Notes: generated by a model from the sequence alone, not told the origin. DNA of 64,000 bases from Podospora pseudocomata (GCF_035222375.1 NW_026946365.1:1364001-1428000), one strand, 5' to 3'. Positions 1 to 12,163 are shown, numbered from the stretch's first letter. Made by a program: numbers and translations.

Positions 1-2863
1 GTGGACGTGAGCGCAAGATGGCCAACGAACCCAGAGCACTACAACTCAGCTCTCATCGTAAACCGAGATGGCGATACTGTTGGCAACTACCGGAAGCTAC
101 ACCTATTTTATACCGATGAGACCTGGGCACTCCAAGGGCGGGATGGTTTCTTTCGGGGCAATGTCGAAGGCTTGGGGAACGTTGCTTTGGGTATTTGCAC
201 TGACATAAAGTAAGCCTGCTGTCTTTAATGAGTTCTTCCTGGCATTTCTAACAGTGTCTAGTCCATACGAGTTGGAAACACCATGGGAAGCCTTCGAATT
301 CGGATTTCACGTCATGGAAGCACACGCAAATGTGGTCATAATCAGCATGGCCTGGCAATCTCAACAGGATCCCAGCCAATACACCCGTCGGCCTCACGAG
401 CCGGATCTCGAGGCCCTGGTGTACTGGGTTCAGCGTCTTGAGCCTCTGATCCGGGAGGATAGTGAGGAGGAGATTATCGTCGTCTTTTGCAACCGGACTG
501 GTGCTGAAGACGATGTGATGTACTCGGGAACAAGTGCCGTCTTGGGCATCAGAGGAGGGGAAGTTTACGTGTATGGGGTCCTCGGATGTGGAGTGAAGGA
601 GTTACTTGTGGTCGACACGGACCAGCCTCCACTCAGCAAGTTGACCGATGCCTCAGGGGCCGAGGCCGAGAATCCTTACGCCGAGGAAACCGACGTCGAG
701 ACTGAGCCCGTCAAGCGCCGTGCGCAGGCCCTCGAGATCCAGATACCGGCCAAGGAGACGCCCAAAGAGCTACCAACATCGCATCCGATTAGCAGTCGCA
801 TAGAGGCTGTATCAGCAACCCCCAAGTCTGCGTCTTCTGCTCGGTTACCCTGGCTTGCACCAGCTGAGCCTGATGCCCAGAGCCCCGGCAACCCCCGATC
901 ACCTACTCGACTGCAGATACCTGTAACACCAGTGCGACCGAGTGCGGAAGAATTCACTCTCATCGACAGCGCCATTGCCGAAGACATTGCCATTCCCACA
1001 GCAAGATCATCGCGGACTCCAAGCCCGGACCTGAAGGCAGCATCGCGTCCTTCGAGGCTATCAATACCAACGACCCCGTGGAAGTTTCGAGACAAGGCCA
1101 GCCCTTACCCATGGCAATACCGAGATGGGTCGCAGTCAGCTCTTTTTGGTGGGGGAGCTTGCATGACGCCAATAACACCGTTTGAAGTTGAGGAGGGCTG
1201 GTTGGGGACACCCATTGATGCTAAGCCACCAAACTGGTACTGGAAGCACGATCACTCACTCTCCGCCGTCAAAGAGGCGATACAAGAGGAGGAAGAGGTG
1301 TCGCCGGGGAGCTCCTCAAAGCCAATCCAGAAGGTGGGAGGGCTTGAACCAGCAAAGACACAGCAAGACGCCTCTAAAGTCCGAGATGCCACACCGATCG
1401 ACACAGAACCGCCAAATTGGTACTGGAAGCACGAGCCACAGTTGTCTTCTCTTGACGAGATACTCCACGAAGAAGCAGAAGGTGAACAAACCGAGACAGG
1501 AGAGAGCCCCAGACCGGAACAAGCCGCACCGTCAAAACCCACTAGTACCACCGTGGCAGAGGATGTCTGGGTAGCCACACCCATCGACAATGAAGTTCCA
1601 GATTGGTACTGGAAACACGAGCAAACGCTACCCTCCCTCAACGAAACAGCACAAGAGGAGCTTGAAGAGGACGAGCCAGAAGCAAAACAACAAGAATCAT
1701 CCAGACCACGCCAAGTCTCAGCAGAGGACGTCTGGGTAGCAACCCCAATCGACAACGAGGTCCCAGACTGGTACTGGAAACACGAACAAACAATGCCCTC
1801 CCTTGACGAGACAGAAGACGACCCGCCACAGAATGCCCCCCAACCAGCCACCATCACCACCCCCGCAGAAGAAGAAGAAGAAGAAGAAGAAGAAGAAGAA
1901 GAAGACCACACCCCCACCCCCATAGACGAAGAACCCCCCGATTGGCACTGGAAACACGAACAGACCCTCCCTCCCCTCAACGAGGAACACCCATCCCCTT
2001 CCCACTCCCAAGATTGGGCAGACCTCTCCTCTGTGTTGGCTAGTTTCAAGATACACCCAAAGTCAGCGTTGAGCAACTCCAGTGCTGCGCAGGATTTTGG
2101 TGCGGAGAGGCCTAGCTCGCCCAAATCGCGGAATGCGAGTCGGTCGAGGCAGATTTATAGCTCGATGGAGAATTATGATTGGGAGCAGGGGCAGCAGCAG
2201 GCGAGGGGGGGTGGTATGCAGGTCCTTGGTAGTGGTGGTGGTGGTGGTGGTGGTGGGGTGAGGAGGCAGTCGTCGCGGTTGAGGAATGTTGTGATGATAG
2301 GGGATGATGTTTCTGATGTTGAGGAGGAGGAAGAGCAAGCTCACGCCCGAGGGAAGGTTGGGTCCAGATACCGGAGTGTAAGCCGTGGTCGCCAACCTGG
2401 GCGGGTGAGGGGGGCAGGAATGGAGGTTGAGAGGTCGGGTTCGAGGCATAGGGTTTTGCTACAGCAGAACAGTCTACGATATGGCATATCCCTACCGCGA
2501 CAAAGTTGCCAAAATTTGCAAGACAAGCGGCCGGAACAGCAACAGGACGGCAGTTATCGACAGCACAAACCAAGCATAGATTACGCCGCGCTGCCTAACT
2601 GGCCTTTTCCCCCTTCGCCGGAGGATATCATTAAACCGGCTGGGACTTTGTCGAATCTGTCCGTGGTGACGGTGGACTATGATCACAGTCCGGAGACGCC
2701 CAAGATGATGGGGATGGGGATGGCGATTTCGCCGGTGGGGGAGGAGTATGAGGAGTTTGAGTATGGGTATCGTCATGGGGAGTGGGACGGTTGGGAGGGG
2801 AGTAAGAGGAGTTTGTTGAATGAGGAGTGGGAGGGGAGGAGGGGGAGGAGGGGGAGGGTTTGA
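1..2863 (+). CDS. NTA1: N-terminal amidase Nta1-like, carbon-nitrogen hydrolase (5' end outside window)
   Basis: Partial gene, join(1..209, 262..2863); the beginning lies left of the window, so about 936 residues are visible. Nta1 deamidates N-terminal Asn/Gln to Asp/Glu in the Arg/N-degron pathway. The visible nitrilase-fold part includes YNSALIV, the conserved Lys in NYRKLHLF (visible residue 32) and the catalytic Cys in ALGICTDIN (residue 66); the catalytic Glu would be upstream. The intron (210-261, branch CTAAC near 248) joins AA to T and restores GICTDIN-PYELETPW, the typical Nta1 block, whereas the earlier AG at 253-254 would give a stop. After about residue 200 the protein becomes a long disordered, acidic tail with five TPID...WKHE repeats, an E-run and Gly-rich and Arg-rich segments. 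Budding-yeast Nta1 is only about 450 residues, so the tail is a large lineage-specific extension. Identity is fairly secure from the hydrolase blocks; the role of the tail is unknown. Confidence 0.85.
1208..1985 (+). repeat. Five coding TPID-x-x-x-P-x-W-x-W-K-H repeats in the amidase tail
   Basis: Five degenerate units start at visible residues of about 386, 447, 509, 564 and 622 (bases 1208, 1391, 1577, 1742 and 1916), spaced 55-62 residues apart. Each reads TPID, three variable residues, P-[ND]-W-[YH]-W-K-H-[DE], then a Leu/Ser patch and an acidic run. Units 3 and 4 are nearly identical, with a shared VWVATPIDNEVPDWYWKHE-type core, which suggests recent duplication. An in-frame GAA microsatellite (about 1867-1905) coding poly-Glu precedes unit 5. 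Confidence 0.9.
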
Positions 2864-5177
2864 GGATGATTTATGAAATTATTTTTGAGGGGTTGATACC
2901 ATGGGAGAGATAGCGCTGGATTTGTTTGCGGATTATGTAGCCTTGAAGTGTTTTAGCATCGAGTTTAGGTGATTTCGAGCTGTCTTTGCCAGAAATGTGA
3001 ATTGTTCGAAGAACGTCCATTCATCCATCAAATTCTCCAGATCGAGATGCGACCACTGGTAAAAATGGCAAGTAAGGCAATGTCAAACTTGAGTTTCGAC
3101 AGCTATGTCATTGATAGCAAATGCCGGCAAGGCTCTGCCCTTCATCACGACAATACCACTTTTATAGTGCTTGTGCAACACCCAACAAAAAGCAAAGTCA
3201 GCATCATATTGTTAATGTCACCCTCTCTCGGTTTGGCAAAAAAAAAAAAAAAAGACAGCTCCAGACCACAGATAAGAAGGATCCAGTGGCATGCTCTGGC
3301 CCTCTCCTTCAGCAACAGCGGGCCGAAAGAATGGGTGTGGTGGGCTGCAAAAAGGGGGTCTCTATGGCTTGCTATGTAGGTTGGCAAGCACATCATAGGT
3401 ACATCGGATACCAACCAACCAGGTCTTATCATCATCGTGGGAGAAAGAGCGATAAGTGTGAACAGCCAACCGCACCGAGGCCAAGTAATGTTCGGCAGTT
3501 TTTGAAGCAAGCAGCGTCCTGTGATCTTGTTGCATACAATACCTATCTGATCTTGAGCAGTTGTTGACAAACCAAGATCTTGTTTACTTGACCGCTGACA
3601 TGAGGACTAAGTATCACCAAGGCAGGCCGAAACTGCCGAGATCTCTCAACATTCTCACCTACCTAATGTACAGACCTTCACACTGCATTGTGCTGTAATT
3701 ATGGGAATGTGTTGTGTCGCTTTCAAGCGCCATCCCCTCATTTGTCTGATCTGTCTCATGACCGTCACCGTCACAGCCATCACACAGAAATCCAGCCTCT
3801 TTTTCCCCTGAAAAGAGCACAGACGGAAGTTCGGCAGCGAGAAGAAAAGGGGGGAAAACCCGACAGTTTGGTTTTGCCGCTTTGATTGGGAAATTCCCCA
3901 AGGTGGTGCATGTTCTATTGGGCAGGATGGGGGGATTGGGAAGGGGGGAACCAACAGATGGATAACCAAGGAAAATCAATCTATTTGACAGTGTGCAGTG
4001 GTTGATGCGCTGCATGCATGATGATGGAGCTGCGGATGATGAATGGCTTGCTTTGGTGGGGATGGGATAGGTACTGTAGGGACAGGTAAGATGATGCACA
4101 AGAGGAGACGGAGACACAGATTGTCATTACCAGCACAACACAGCAGATGTCAGTTGATGTCATGTTGCTGGGCCCGAGAGATGCGGGCCTGCCAGTGGAT
4201 GAATGGACGGCCAAGTGGATTGGTGGTGAAGTGCTCACCGGATTGAGAGAATGTGTGAGAGAGATGGTTGGGTTCTTGGGGGCCAAAGTTTATCGAGAGA
4301 GAACAACTTTCAGCTGGTTCCCTATCGGGAAAAGAGTGGGCCACGGGTAAAAGAGCGGTTTGCCAATCACGACGGGCGGGTTGGTTGAACTCGCAGGGGC
4401 CCTTGCATGGGCAGTGACCACTTCTGGGCTGTGAATGGTCAATGCTGCTGAGCACATGCATTGCTAGTGTGCGACCTTGGGACGGCACAGCGGCTTTGGC
4501 ATCTCTGAGAGAGTGACGATCACTCTGTGAGCATTTTCAAACGGTGCAAGACAACCCCCAATCACACCAACCATAGAGGTTGAACCCCCGCCCGCCACCA
4601 TGGGCCACCCTTTTAATGCGTTGAACAGGACCCCGGAGGTGGTTGACGGCTGAGTCTGATGAGTGGGAGGTGTGTCCAGCTCGGTGGCTGTTGTCTGTGT
4701 TTGTGCTGTTGTTTCCCTTCACCACCAACAGTCCAAGTCTCGTCACTGTCACATCTGCAAAAGCACAAGCTTCCAGTCTCTTTTCCTCCAGGGACCCATC
4801 CAGACAAAAGTGCGCGCTTAACCTGACATCCCGAAGATCGAAGCGCGTTTCTCCTCTGTTTTACTCTATAATACCGTCATCGTGCCACCAGGAAAGAAGA
4901 GAGGCAGGTCGGAATGTCACACAGAAAATCTGGACGGCAATAAACGTCTATTCTTCCCGTTCCTAGCTGCTGCTGCATCCTCCCCGCACAGCACCGCATA
5001 ATACCCAGTACCCAAAACGAATAACGACGGACGAAAGACGACAGAACCCAGCGAGCGGTTCATTTCTGCAACTGCAACCAAACCACATAAACTCAGACGC
5101 CACGCATCACCACAGGTCAGAGATCATCCTCACTGCTCCTCCAACCGTGCGCGTGGAGGAGGGCTACCTGAGGCAGG
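2864..5177. other. Intergenic, 2.3 kb, no supported gene
   Basis: Short open frames here on both strands lack codon structure or any recognisable motif. The stretch holds an A-run at about 3238-3253 and CT/GT-rich patches. TATA-like ATAATACC near 4867 and a long pyrimidine/adenine-rich leader precede the downstream gene, so much of 4.6-5.18 kb is probably its promoter and 5' UTR. Confidence 0.5.
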
Positions 5178-6839
5178 ATGCCGTCCACTGCTGCTCGCCT
5201 TGCCCTCGCGGCTCTGGTGACAGTAACGACCTCACCGCTGGCCGCCAACGCCCTGCTGGGCACACCTGGATCACCATGCGAGAAGCACTGCAGCAACCAG
5301 CAGGACCACACGGCGCGGGATGAGATTGTTTGTGATAGGGGCAGCATAGGGAAGACAGCGGCTGGGATAGTATGGGAGAACTGCATCAATTGTCAGCTGA
5401 GGAGCAACTACACATCTGGGACCATGTCGGATCAGGCTGCTTTGCTTTGTACGTCTCCTCCGTTTTCCTTCTCACCAACATGCCTATATGGCAAGACTGA
5501 TATTAACAAATCTTAGACAACCTTCGATTTGCCATGGACACCTGCCTATGGCATAGTGGCGACAGCACACCATGCACCGGATCGTAAGTCAACAACCCCT
5601 CTAAGTGTGCCTGGGCTTTGCCCGGCAGCCACGCCGCAATCCTCCCGTATGCCTCCGTGCTGACAGCGCCTCAGGACAGCATGCGGTCCGCTGGAAGATG
5701 CCGTGGAGTTTCGCAGGAATGACACTTCCGGCCGAACCCCACACGGCTTCTGTGACCTATGGGAAGAGAACTTTATTCCTCGATGCTCACCATGCCTAGT
5801 TGGTGAACAGCGAGGTCGTGGCCTCTTCCTCAACAACTACCTCTGGATCCTCGAGGCTGCTTGCGAACAGAAACCAGATCCAGGATATACCATCGCCATC
5901 CAAGGCGAAGTCTTTGGTGAAAACACCGTCACCATCGTTCCACCAGAAACCACCCTCGTCGGCGTCCCAACACCAGATTATGGCCCTGTCTCCCTCGGCG
6001 CTAGGGTGGGCATCGCCTTTGGTGGCATTGCGCTTCTTCTTGTTCTGGCCGGCTTCTTCATTGTCTGCAATGGCAAGAGAAGAAGACGGGCTTTTTTAAG
6101 GGAGCTGGAAAAGCGCCACGCCCAAGCAAACCACAGGTATGGTGGCGGAGGAGGTGACATGTTTGAGACACCGGTTAGTCAGCGACCACTTAGGGGGTGG
6201 GAGAATGAGAGCCCTGTCTCTGCAGCCACTGAGGCGACGGAACGGACACTACCGCGATATATCTCGCCATACACGAGCACCTACAACAGCCCCGTTTCTG
6301 GACCAGGAGGGTCGGCGACGGTAGCGGCAAACTGGCCGTCGTTGTCACCACAGCAGATGCACAGCCAACGACTGGATCAGTTATTACAGCAACAGTCACC
6401 TGCGCACGGGTCCCCGCCACCGGCTTTTACACAGTGGCCTTCGGTTGGGCAGGAGAAGATGGTTATGCAGACGTATACGCAGCACGAGAAGCGACAGAAT
6501 GAGATTGCTATCGGGCTTGCGCTGGGAGGGGATGAGGCGAGCTTGAGGAGCAAGCCGTCGAATGGGACGATGAATAATGATCGGTATGGGTACCCGGTGG
6601 AGGACAAGGGGAAGCAGAGGGATGAGGTGTATGAGTTGAAGGAGGTCGAGAGTCCGTATAATGGACAGGGTGGGGAGGGAATGGTGCATGGGAGTAACAA
6701 TCCTTATTATCAGATGCCGAGCCCACCACAGGCACCGGTGCTGCACCACCCTGGTTATGGGAGAGCACATGGGAGTCGGCCTGGGTCGGGGGATAAGGGG
6801 GCGACGGGGTTGGGGTTGCAGAGTGTGCCTGTCTCATGA
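5178..6839 (+). CDS. Secreted-type Cys-rich single-pass membrane protein, paralogue A
   Basis: join(5178..5448, 5517..5583, 5675..6839), 500 aa. An N-terminal signal peptide (about residues 1-25) leads into a Cys-rich ectodomain (about 28-215) with PGSPCEKHC, YNLRFA, CGPLEDAVE and RCSPC. One transmembrane helix follows (about 220-245, GIAFGGIALLLVLAGFFIV), then a basic stop-transfer CNGKRRRR and a roughly 250-residue disordered Gly/Pro/Gln-rich cytoplasmic tail. Splice choices are supported by the paralogue at 13977: exon 1 ends in the same phase before YNLR, and the third exon begins just before CGPL. Proteins of this layout in Sordariales often carry the transferred label LPXTG-domain protein, but I see no LPXTG sorting motif. 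A surface or cell-wall sensor role is only an inference from topology. Function unknown. Confidence 0.8.
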
Positions 6840-7759
6840 TGGAGAGAGCGGGCGTGTTTTTGTTGGTTTTGGTTTTGAACTGCTTTTGAGCTATAATACC
6901 CGCCCCCTGAGATGATAGGGTGCATTTGGAGTTGGGTTTTGAGATGACGGGTTTTTTGTTGGGGTCTTGGATAGTGTATAAGGTTGGATATGGGTATATA
7001 TTTGCGAGAAAGGGGTCGGTACCTCTTCCCTGGGATGAGTAGACAGGAGATACTACCAGGTATTATGAAGGTGCTCCAGATGATGCTGTCTGTAGAGTTT
7101 AGCCACGATATTATCACATCACAGTTGCCACTTCTCAACCAAACTGCCCATCTTCATGCACCAACAGGATGTGATTAGACTGGTAGTCACACAGAGGTCT
7201 TCAGGGGGTGTCAAGACAAGGCCATGCTCCAGATGCCGGATTCCATTGTCGAGTCGCTGGCCAGTGTCTAACAACAGTGACAATCGATGGGCCCGAGCTT
7301 CTCTGAACACCGGATATCTGCATATCTACTCACGATAACAGGGCTCGAAGCCACGCCATGCCTCATCAAGTTAGCGCTCTCCCGCCAAGCCAGACAGTTC
7401 CCCACATTATCTTTTTTGGCCTTCGTAAGAAAAATTTTGGAGAGCTTCACTCTGAGCTGCTTGCTTTCTCTCGATCGCTTCATCTCGACCAACACCACGG
7501 TGGACAAATCGTGCGGCTCCTGAAGACCCTCCCTCTACCAGACAGCCGTCCGAATCGTGAGCCCTTTTATTCACGGACCACCCATATCACCACTGTTTTC
7601 TTTTTCTCAATTCACCTGTCCCCAAGTCGCAAATCCAGCGCGTCGAGAAAACAGATACCCAACAGACATTAGTCCCCCGCTACTTCGTCACCAACAACAA
7701 AAACAACAACAACAACACCGATCGCGAGTTGAATATATCGAATTGCGATATCATTTACG
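6840..7759. other. Intergenic, promoter region of CBF5
   Basis: No gene seen. The last 100 bp are CA-rich, including a CAACAA-type tract near 7690-7715, consistent with a 5' leader running into the CBF5 start codon. Confidence 0.5.
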
Positions 7760-9313
7760 ATGTCCGTCTCCAAGGATGTCATCATGCCCTCGTCGGCTCC
7801 CGCTCCCCCTGTGAACGACAATGAGCTCCCCCTCCTTCTGAAGGGCTACAACGACATGCTTGTCCGCACCAACCATTGGACTCCCATCCCCTATGGCTGT
7901 GCCCCCCACAAGCGTGATATCAAGTCCTACATCTCCAGCGGTGTCATCAACCTTGACAAGCCTTCCAACCCTTCCTCCCACGAGGTTGTCGCCTGGCTCA
8001 AGCGCATGCTTCGGTACGTCGTGTGTAAAATCGAGAAGAGAGATGGTTGGGAAAAGCGGCTAATGGAAAATATGTTGTAGCGTTGAGAAGACTGGTCACT
8101 CTGGTACCCTTGATCCCAAGGTCACTGGCTGCTTGAGTAAGTTGGAGAAAAAAGCCCTGTGCGATTGGATCGGTGGAGGCAAAGTTACTAACATGGTGGG
8201 AAAACAGTTGTCTGCGTTGATCGCGCTACTCGTCTCGTCAAGGCCCAGCAGGGCGCTGGTAAGGAGTACGTTTGCGTGATCCGTCTCCACGACAAGGTCC
8301 CTGGTGGCGAGGCTGCCTTCGCTCAGGCCCTCGAGACCCTCACTGGTGCTCTTTTCCAGCGGCCCCCTCTTATTTCGGCCGTCAAGCGTCAGCTCCGTAT
8401 CCGTACCATCCACGAGAGCAAGCTCATTGAGTTCGACAATGACCGCCACCTTGGTGTCTTCTGGGTGTCTTGCGAGGCCGGCACCTACATCCGTACTCTC
8501 TGCGTTCACCTTGGTCTTCTCCTCGGTGTTGGCGCTCACATGCAGGAGCTTCGCCGTGTCCGCTCCGGTGTCATGTCTGAGGACGATGGCAAGCTTGTCA
8601 CGCTTCACGATGTTCTCGATGCCCAGTGGGCCTACGACAACGGCGGTGACGAAACCCTCCTTCGCAAGGTCATCCACCCCCTGGAGACTCTCTTGTGCAC
8701 TTACAAGCGTCTCGTTGTTAAGGATACCGCTGTCAACGCCATCTGCTACGGTGCCAAGCTCACGTTGCCTGGTCTGTTGAGATACTCCAAGGACATTGAT
8801 GTGCACGAGGAGGTTGTTCTCATCACCACCAAGGGTGAGGCTATTGCTATTGGTATTGCGCAGATGAGCACTGTCGAGATGTCGACCTGCGACCACGGCG
8901 TCGTCGCCAAGGTCAAGCGCTGCATCATGGAGCGCGACCTTTACCCCCGCCGCTGGGGTCTCGGCCCTACTGCCATTGAGAAGAAGAAGTTGAAGTCCGA
9001 TGGCAAGCTTGACAAGTATGGCCGCGCCAATGAGAACACCCCCGCCGCCTGGAAGGCCAGCTACCAGGATTACTCTGAGTCCCAGCAGGGCGCTGAGGCT
9101 GCCGCCCAGGAGGCTGCTGCCCCTCCCACCCCTGTCAAGGCTGCCGAGCCCGCTACCGCTCCCGCCGCTTCCTCTCCAGTTAGGGAGGAGAAGGAAAAGA
9201 AGCGCAAGAGCAAGCACGAGGGCGAGACCGCCGAGGAGAAGGCGGAGCGCAAGAAGGCCAAGAAGGAAAAGAAGGAGAAGAAGTCCAAGAAGGATGCTGA
9301 GGATAGCGAGTAA
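7760..9313 (+). CDS. CBF5: H/ACA snoRNP pseudouridine synthase Cbf5 (dyskerin)
   Basis: join(7760..8013, 8081..8136, 8208..9313), 471 aa. Cbf5 is the catalytic subunit of box H/ACA snoRNPs and converts uridine to pseudouridine in rRNA and snRNA in the nucleolus. The dyskerin-like N terminus ([17 protein letters not shown]) precedes the TruB motif [13 protein letters not shown] with the catalytic Asp at about residue 96, then [13 protein letters not shown] and [21 protein letters not shown] domain follows (about 270-350), then a Lys/Glu-rich KKE tail typical of Cbf5. Exon 2 (56 nt) carries the catalytic motif; intron 2 has a clean ACTAAC branch site near 8188. The length is close to the yeast protein. 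A 517-codon antisense open frame over this gene is only a codon-bias shadow. Confidence 0.96.
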
Positions 9314-9806
9314 TGGATTTTTGAGATGCTCTGATCTTCTTTTTTTCTCTGTCGGTTTGCACACACAACCTCTGGGCGTTTTTATTTGGGGGCTGGTCAA
9401 GGGAAAAATCGGAGGGCGTTTTGGGAGTTTTTGTCCTGTCTGATTATCATGGCATACAGCTTGTTGGGGTAGCACGTTATGCATTATACCTGGAGCTTTG
9501 CGAGTTTTGTGTCGGGGGTGGCGGTGGATGTCTATATAGCTGTATGTAGTAAGAATGGAGAGTTGTACGATATATTTTGGGTGTGTTGGGAATGGTTGTG
9601 GCTTTGACATGAGTGATTGTTTGTGGTGTCTTGACAGCATCTCCAACACCTTAAGTTCTCAACTCCAAAGCATAACCATGATTTTGTATGCTCCATGCTG
9701 AATATCTTCTTGGAGATTTGCAGCCACATGATTTACGATTGTTGACTATGAATTGAGAATAGCTTCATATACTTTGAATGCGGCTTGACGGAACATCGAA
9801 CAAACA
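9314..9806. other. 3' flank of CBF5, up to the tRNA gene
   Basis: T-rich just after the CBF5 stop codon, probably its 3' UTR. No further gene is seen before the tRNA at 9807. Confidence 0.5.
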
Positions 9807-9939
9807 GCGGGTTTAGCTCAGTTGGGAGAGCATCAGACTGAAGTCAAAACTTCGTTTTCATCGGTTAAAATGATATCCCGAGAAATTGGGTATCAGAAAG
9901 ACAATCTGAAGGTCGTGTGTTCGATCCACACAAACCGCA
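9807..9939 (+). tRNA. tRNA-Phe(GAA): tRNA-Phe (anticodon GAA) with a ~60-nt intron
   Basis: The exons fold as a tRNA: acceptor 9807-9813 with 9932-9938, D-arm GCTC/GAGC, anticodon stem TCAGA/TCTGA, anticodon GAA at 9840-9842, and T-arm GTGTG-TTCGATC-CACAC. The sequence is closely like fungal tRNA-Phe. The intron starts one base 3' of the anticodon (9844-9903 by the canonical position), about 60 nt, long for a tRNA intron. It contains a GATATCCC...GGGTATC hairpin and an AAAAC-TTC-GTTTT hairpin whose TTC could pair with the anticodon. The acceptor stem has one G5/A68 mismatch. Box A and box B lie at the usual D- and T-arm positions. Confidence 0.93.
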
Positions 9940-11082
9940 CTGTTTTCCTTTTGGGCATTTTCACCTCCCAAGCCATGTTTGACTTTTTGTCTTTGGGAGG
10001 TCTTCAGTCTATATATTGAGCTCTTTAGCTCAACATGTCAACTTCTGGCTCGGCAACTCTTACCTGCCCGCTGGGATCCGGAAAGAGAGGTCGGGGTTTC
10101 ATCACGGCATCACGCCGATGGGTCTTTTTGACTTTGGAGGCGTCACAATGCTCATGAAGCGTGAGCCGACCGAGCTGTGCAGTTGACGACGGGTGAGCTA
10201 GGTTGATTAGGGGGAGGGCAATGGTGTTGAGATCAGCACGAGCTATGGGGTTGTTAGTGGGTTTTTGGTGTAAAGTCTGGATCATGGGGGGGAGGGGGAG
10301 TGGTATTCTTGAGCTTGAGGGAAAGGTCATGAAAGTACTATGCTTTCCAGGCTTATAGAGGCTTGATGGCATTTTTTCCAGTGAAGAGGGATTTTCACTG
10401 AGCACTGAAGATCCTGCACAATCGATTGGGCGACTACGACACGACAGACGCTTCCTCATCTCAACCGTCCCCATCTGTGCGGTTGCCGAAGAGTACAGCT
10501 TCTCACTTTGGTAAGTTGCAGCTCCCTAGCGCGCATATACGCAATCCCCAATACGATTTCGGACAGTAGATACAGTCCAGATTGGGCAAGCAAACAGAAG
10601 AAGAACAATGGAAGTTCTTGTCCTTCTGAAAGGACTTTGATCTTATCAAGATACCTTACCTACTTTTCTGGCACCTGGCTTTTCTTGCTTTGACCTCCGA
10701 TTCTGACTGACAACAATCACAACCCCTTTCCAGCCTCGTTTTTTTTTTCTTTTTTTTTCTTGACACAGGCATCAAGTGACAAAGACCCTCTGTGCGGCCG
10801 CGCAGAATTTTACGAGAGGATAGGGAGAGGGTTTTGTAATGATGTCAATCTTTTGAGAATTTCTCTCTTGTTTCTTGAGACTTTTGGATATTGTTTTCTT
10901 TCCTCGCTGTCGGCTTCTGACGATCTTGTCTGATTACTAGGCCTCCTCTATCGGGAGAGCTGAGAGACGGCTGCTCTGCTTGAACTATAGCCAGCCATCA
11001 ACCGGTTTGGGTCCGAACTCAACCCTTTTTCGCCACACACCTCTTTTATTAGGTTTCTAGAGGGTAAACAAACAAGAGCATC
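9940..11082. other. Intergenic; possible small minus-strand ORF only
   Basis: A 149-codon minus-strand open frame spans 10025-10474, but it has no recognisable domain and no clear coding character; I do not call it. T-runs occur near 10740-10765. The 3' part is the promoter and leader of the GH43 gene. Confidence 0.4.
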
Positions 11083-12163
11083 ATGCTCCCCACGCTCGTT
11101 ACCCTCCTCCTCCTCCTCCTCCTCCTCCACCTCTCGCTTCTCCCCCTCGTCACCGCGACCGCATCCCCACTATTAAACCGTGATTTTCCCGTAAGTTGAA
11201 CCCCCTTCCCCTTAAACCCCCTGTTCTTCTATAGGTAGGTAGACCATCCTAACCCCCTCCTAGGACCCCTCCATCCTCCACGACTCCTCAGGAACCTACT
11301 ACGCCTTCGCCACCTCCCTCCTCACCGGCCCCTCCCCAAAAAACATCCAAGTCGCCTCCGCCCCTTCCCCGTTGGGACCGTGGACCTACCTCGACATCGA
11401 CCCCCTCCCCAACCCGGGCTCCTGGACCTCGGGCCCCGGCTCTTTGACCTGGGCCCCCTCGGTGATCCGGCTATCAGACAACTCCTACGTGATGTACTAC
11501 TCTGGCCAGCTCTCCGGCAACAACAGCGCATACCACTGCATCGGCGCCGCCAAGTCAACATCCTCCGTCACAGGTCCGTACACACCCCTATCCCAGCCAA
11601 TCGCTTGTCCCCTTTCCCAAGGCGGGGCGATCGACCCGGCCGGGTTCCTGGACCCCCTGACAGGGAAACGGTATCTGGTCTACAAGGTTGATGGGAACTC
11701 CCTCGGGAATGGGGGTTCGTGTGGGAACAGTGTTGCTCCTCAGGTTCCGACCCCGATAGTACTGCAGCCGGTGGCGGATGATGGGATCACTTTCGTTGGG
11801 GAGAGGGTCACGATACTGGATCGGACGGAGGAGGATGGGCCGCTGGTGGAGGCGCCGGATTTGTGGTTTGACTGGGGGACGGGGACGTATGTGCTTTTTT
11901 ATAGTAATCATTGTTGGAGCGAGGAGGGGTACTCGGTGAATTATGCCACGAGCGGGGAGGTAACGGGGGTGTACAAGAGGGCGAGTAAGGGGAGTTTGGT
12001 TGCTACGGGGGATGGGTTGGGGGTTGTCGCGCCGGGGGGCGCGAGCGTGGTGAGGAGGGTGGATGGGGACGGTGGGGGGAACAGGACGAGTATTGTTTTT
12101 CATGGGAACTGTGGGGAGGGGAGGTGTTTGTTCGGGGTTGATGTTAGTATTGGGCTTTCCTGA
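11083..12163 (+). CDS. Secreted glycoside hydrolase family 43 protein
   Basis: join(11083..11190, 11264..12163), 335 aa. GH43 enzymes cleave arabinan/xylan side chains through a five-bladed beta-propeller active site. A signal peptide with an eight-Leu run (about 1-28) precedes the propeller. The intron (branch CCTAAC near 11249) ends exactly before DPSILHDSSGTYYAFAT, the classic GH43 first blade, whose Asp (residue 37) is the likely general base. The pKa-modulating Asp is probably D160 in GGAIDPAGF and the general acid E232 in LVEAPDLW; all three catalytic positions are therefore present. Substrate cannot be set from sequence alone; alpha-L-arabinofuranosidase, endo-arabinanase and beta-xylosidase activities all occur in the family. 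The ATG at 11083 is chosen because it gives the signal peptide. Confidence 0.88.

Noticed and set aside
5178-6839. Bacterial-type LPXTG sorting signal in the surface protein
   Set aside because: No LPXTG motif is visible; the label seems to be inherited from transferred annotation.
8096-9649. 517-codon minus-strand open frame over CBF5
   Set aside because: Antisense shadow of CBF5 exons; runs through introns and the KKE tail with no recognisable family.
10025-10474. 149-codon minus-strand open frame
   Set aside because: No domain, no partner exon and no codon-position signal; left as unsupported.
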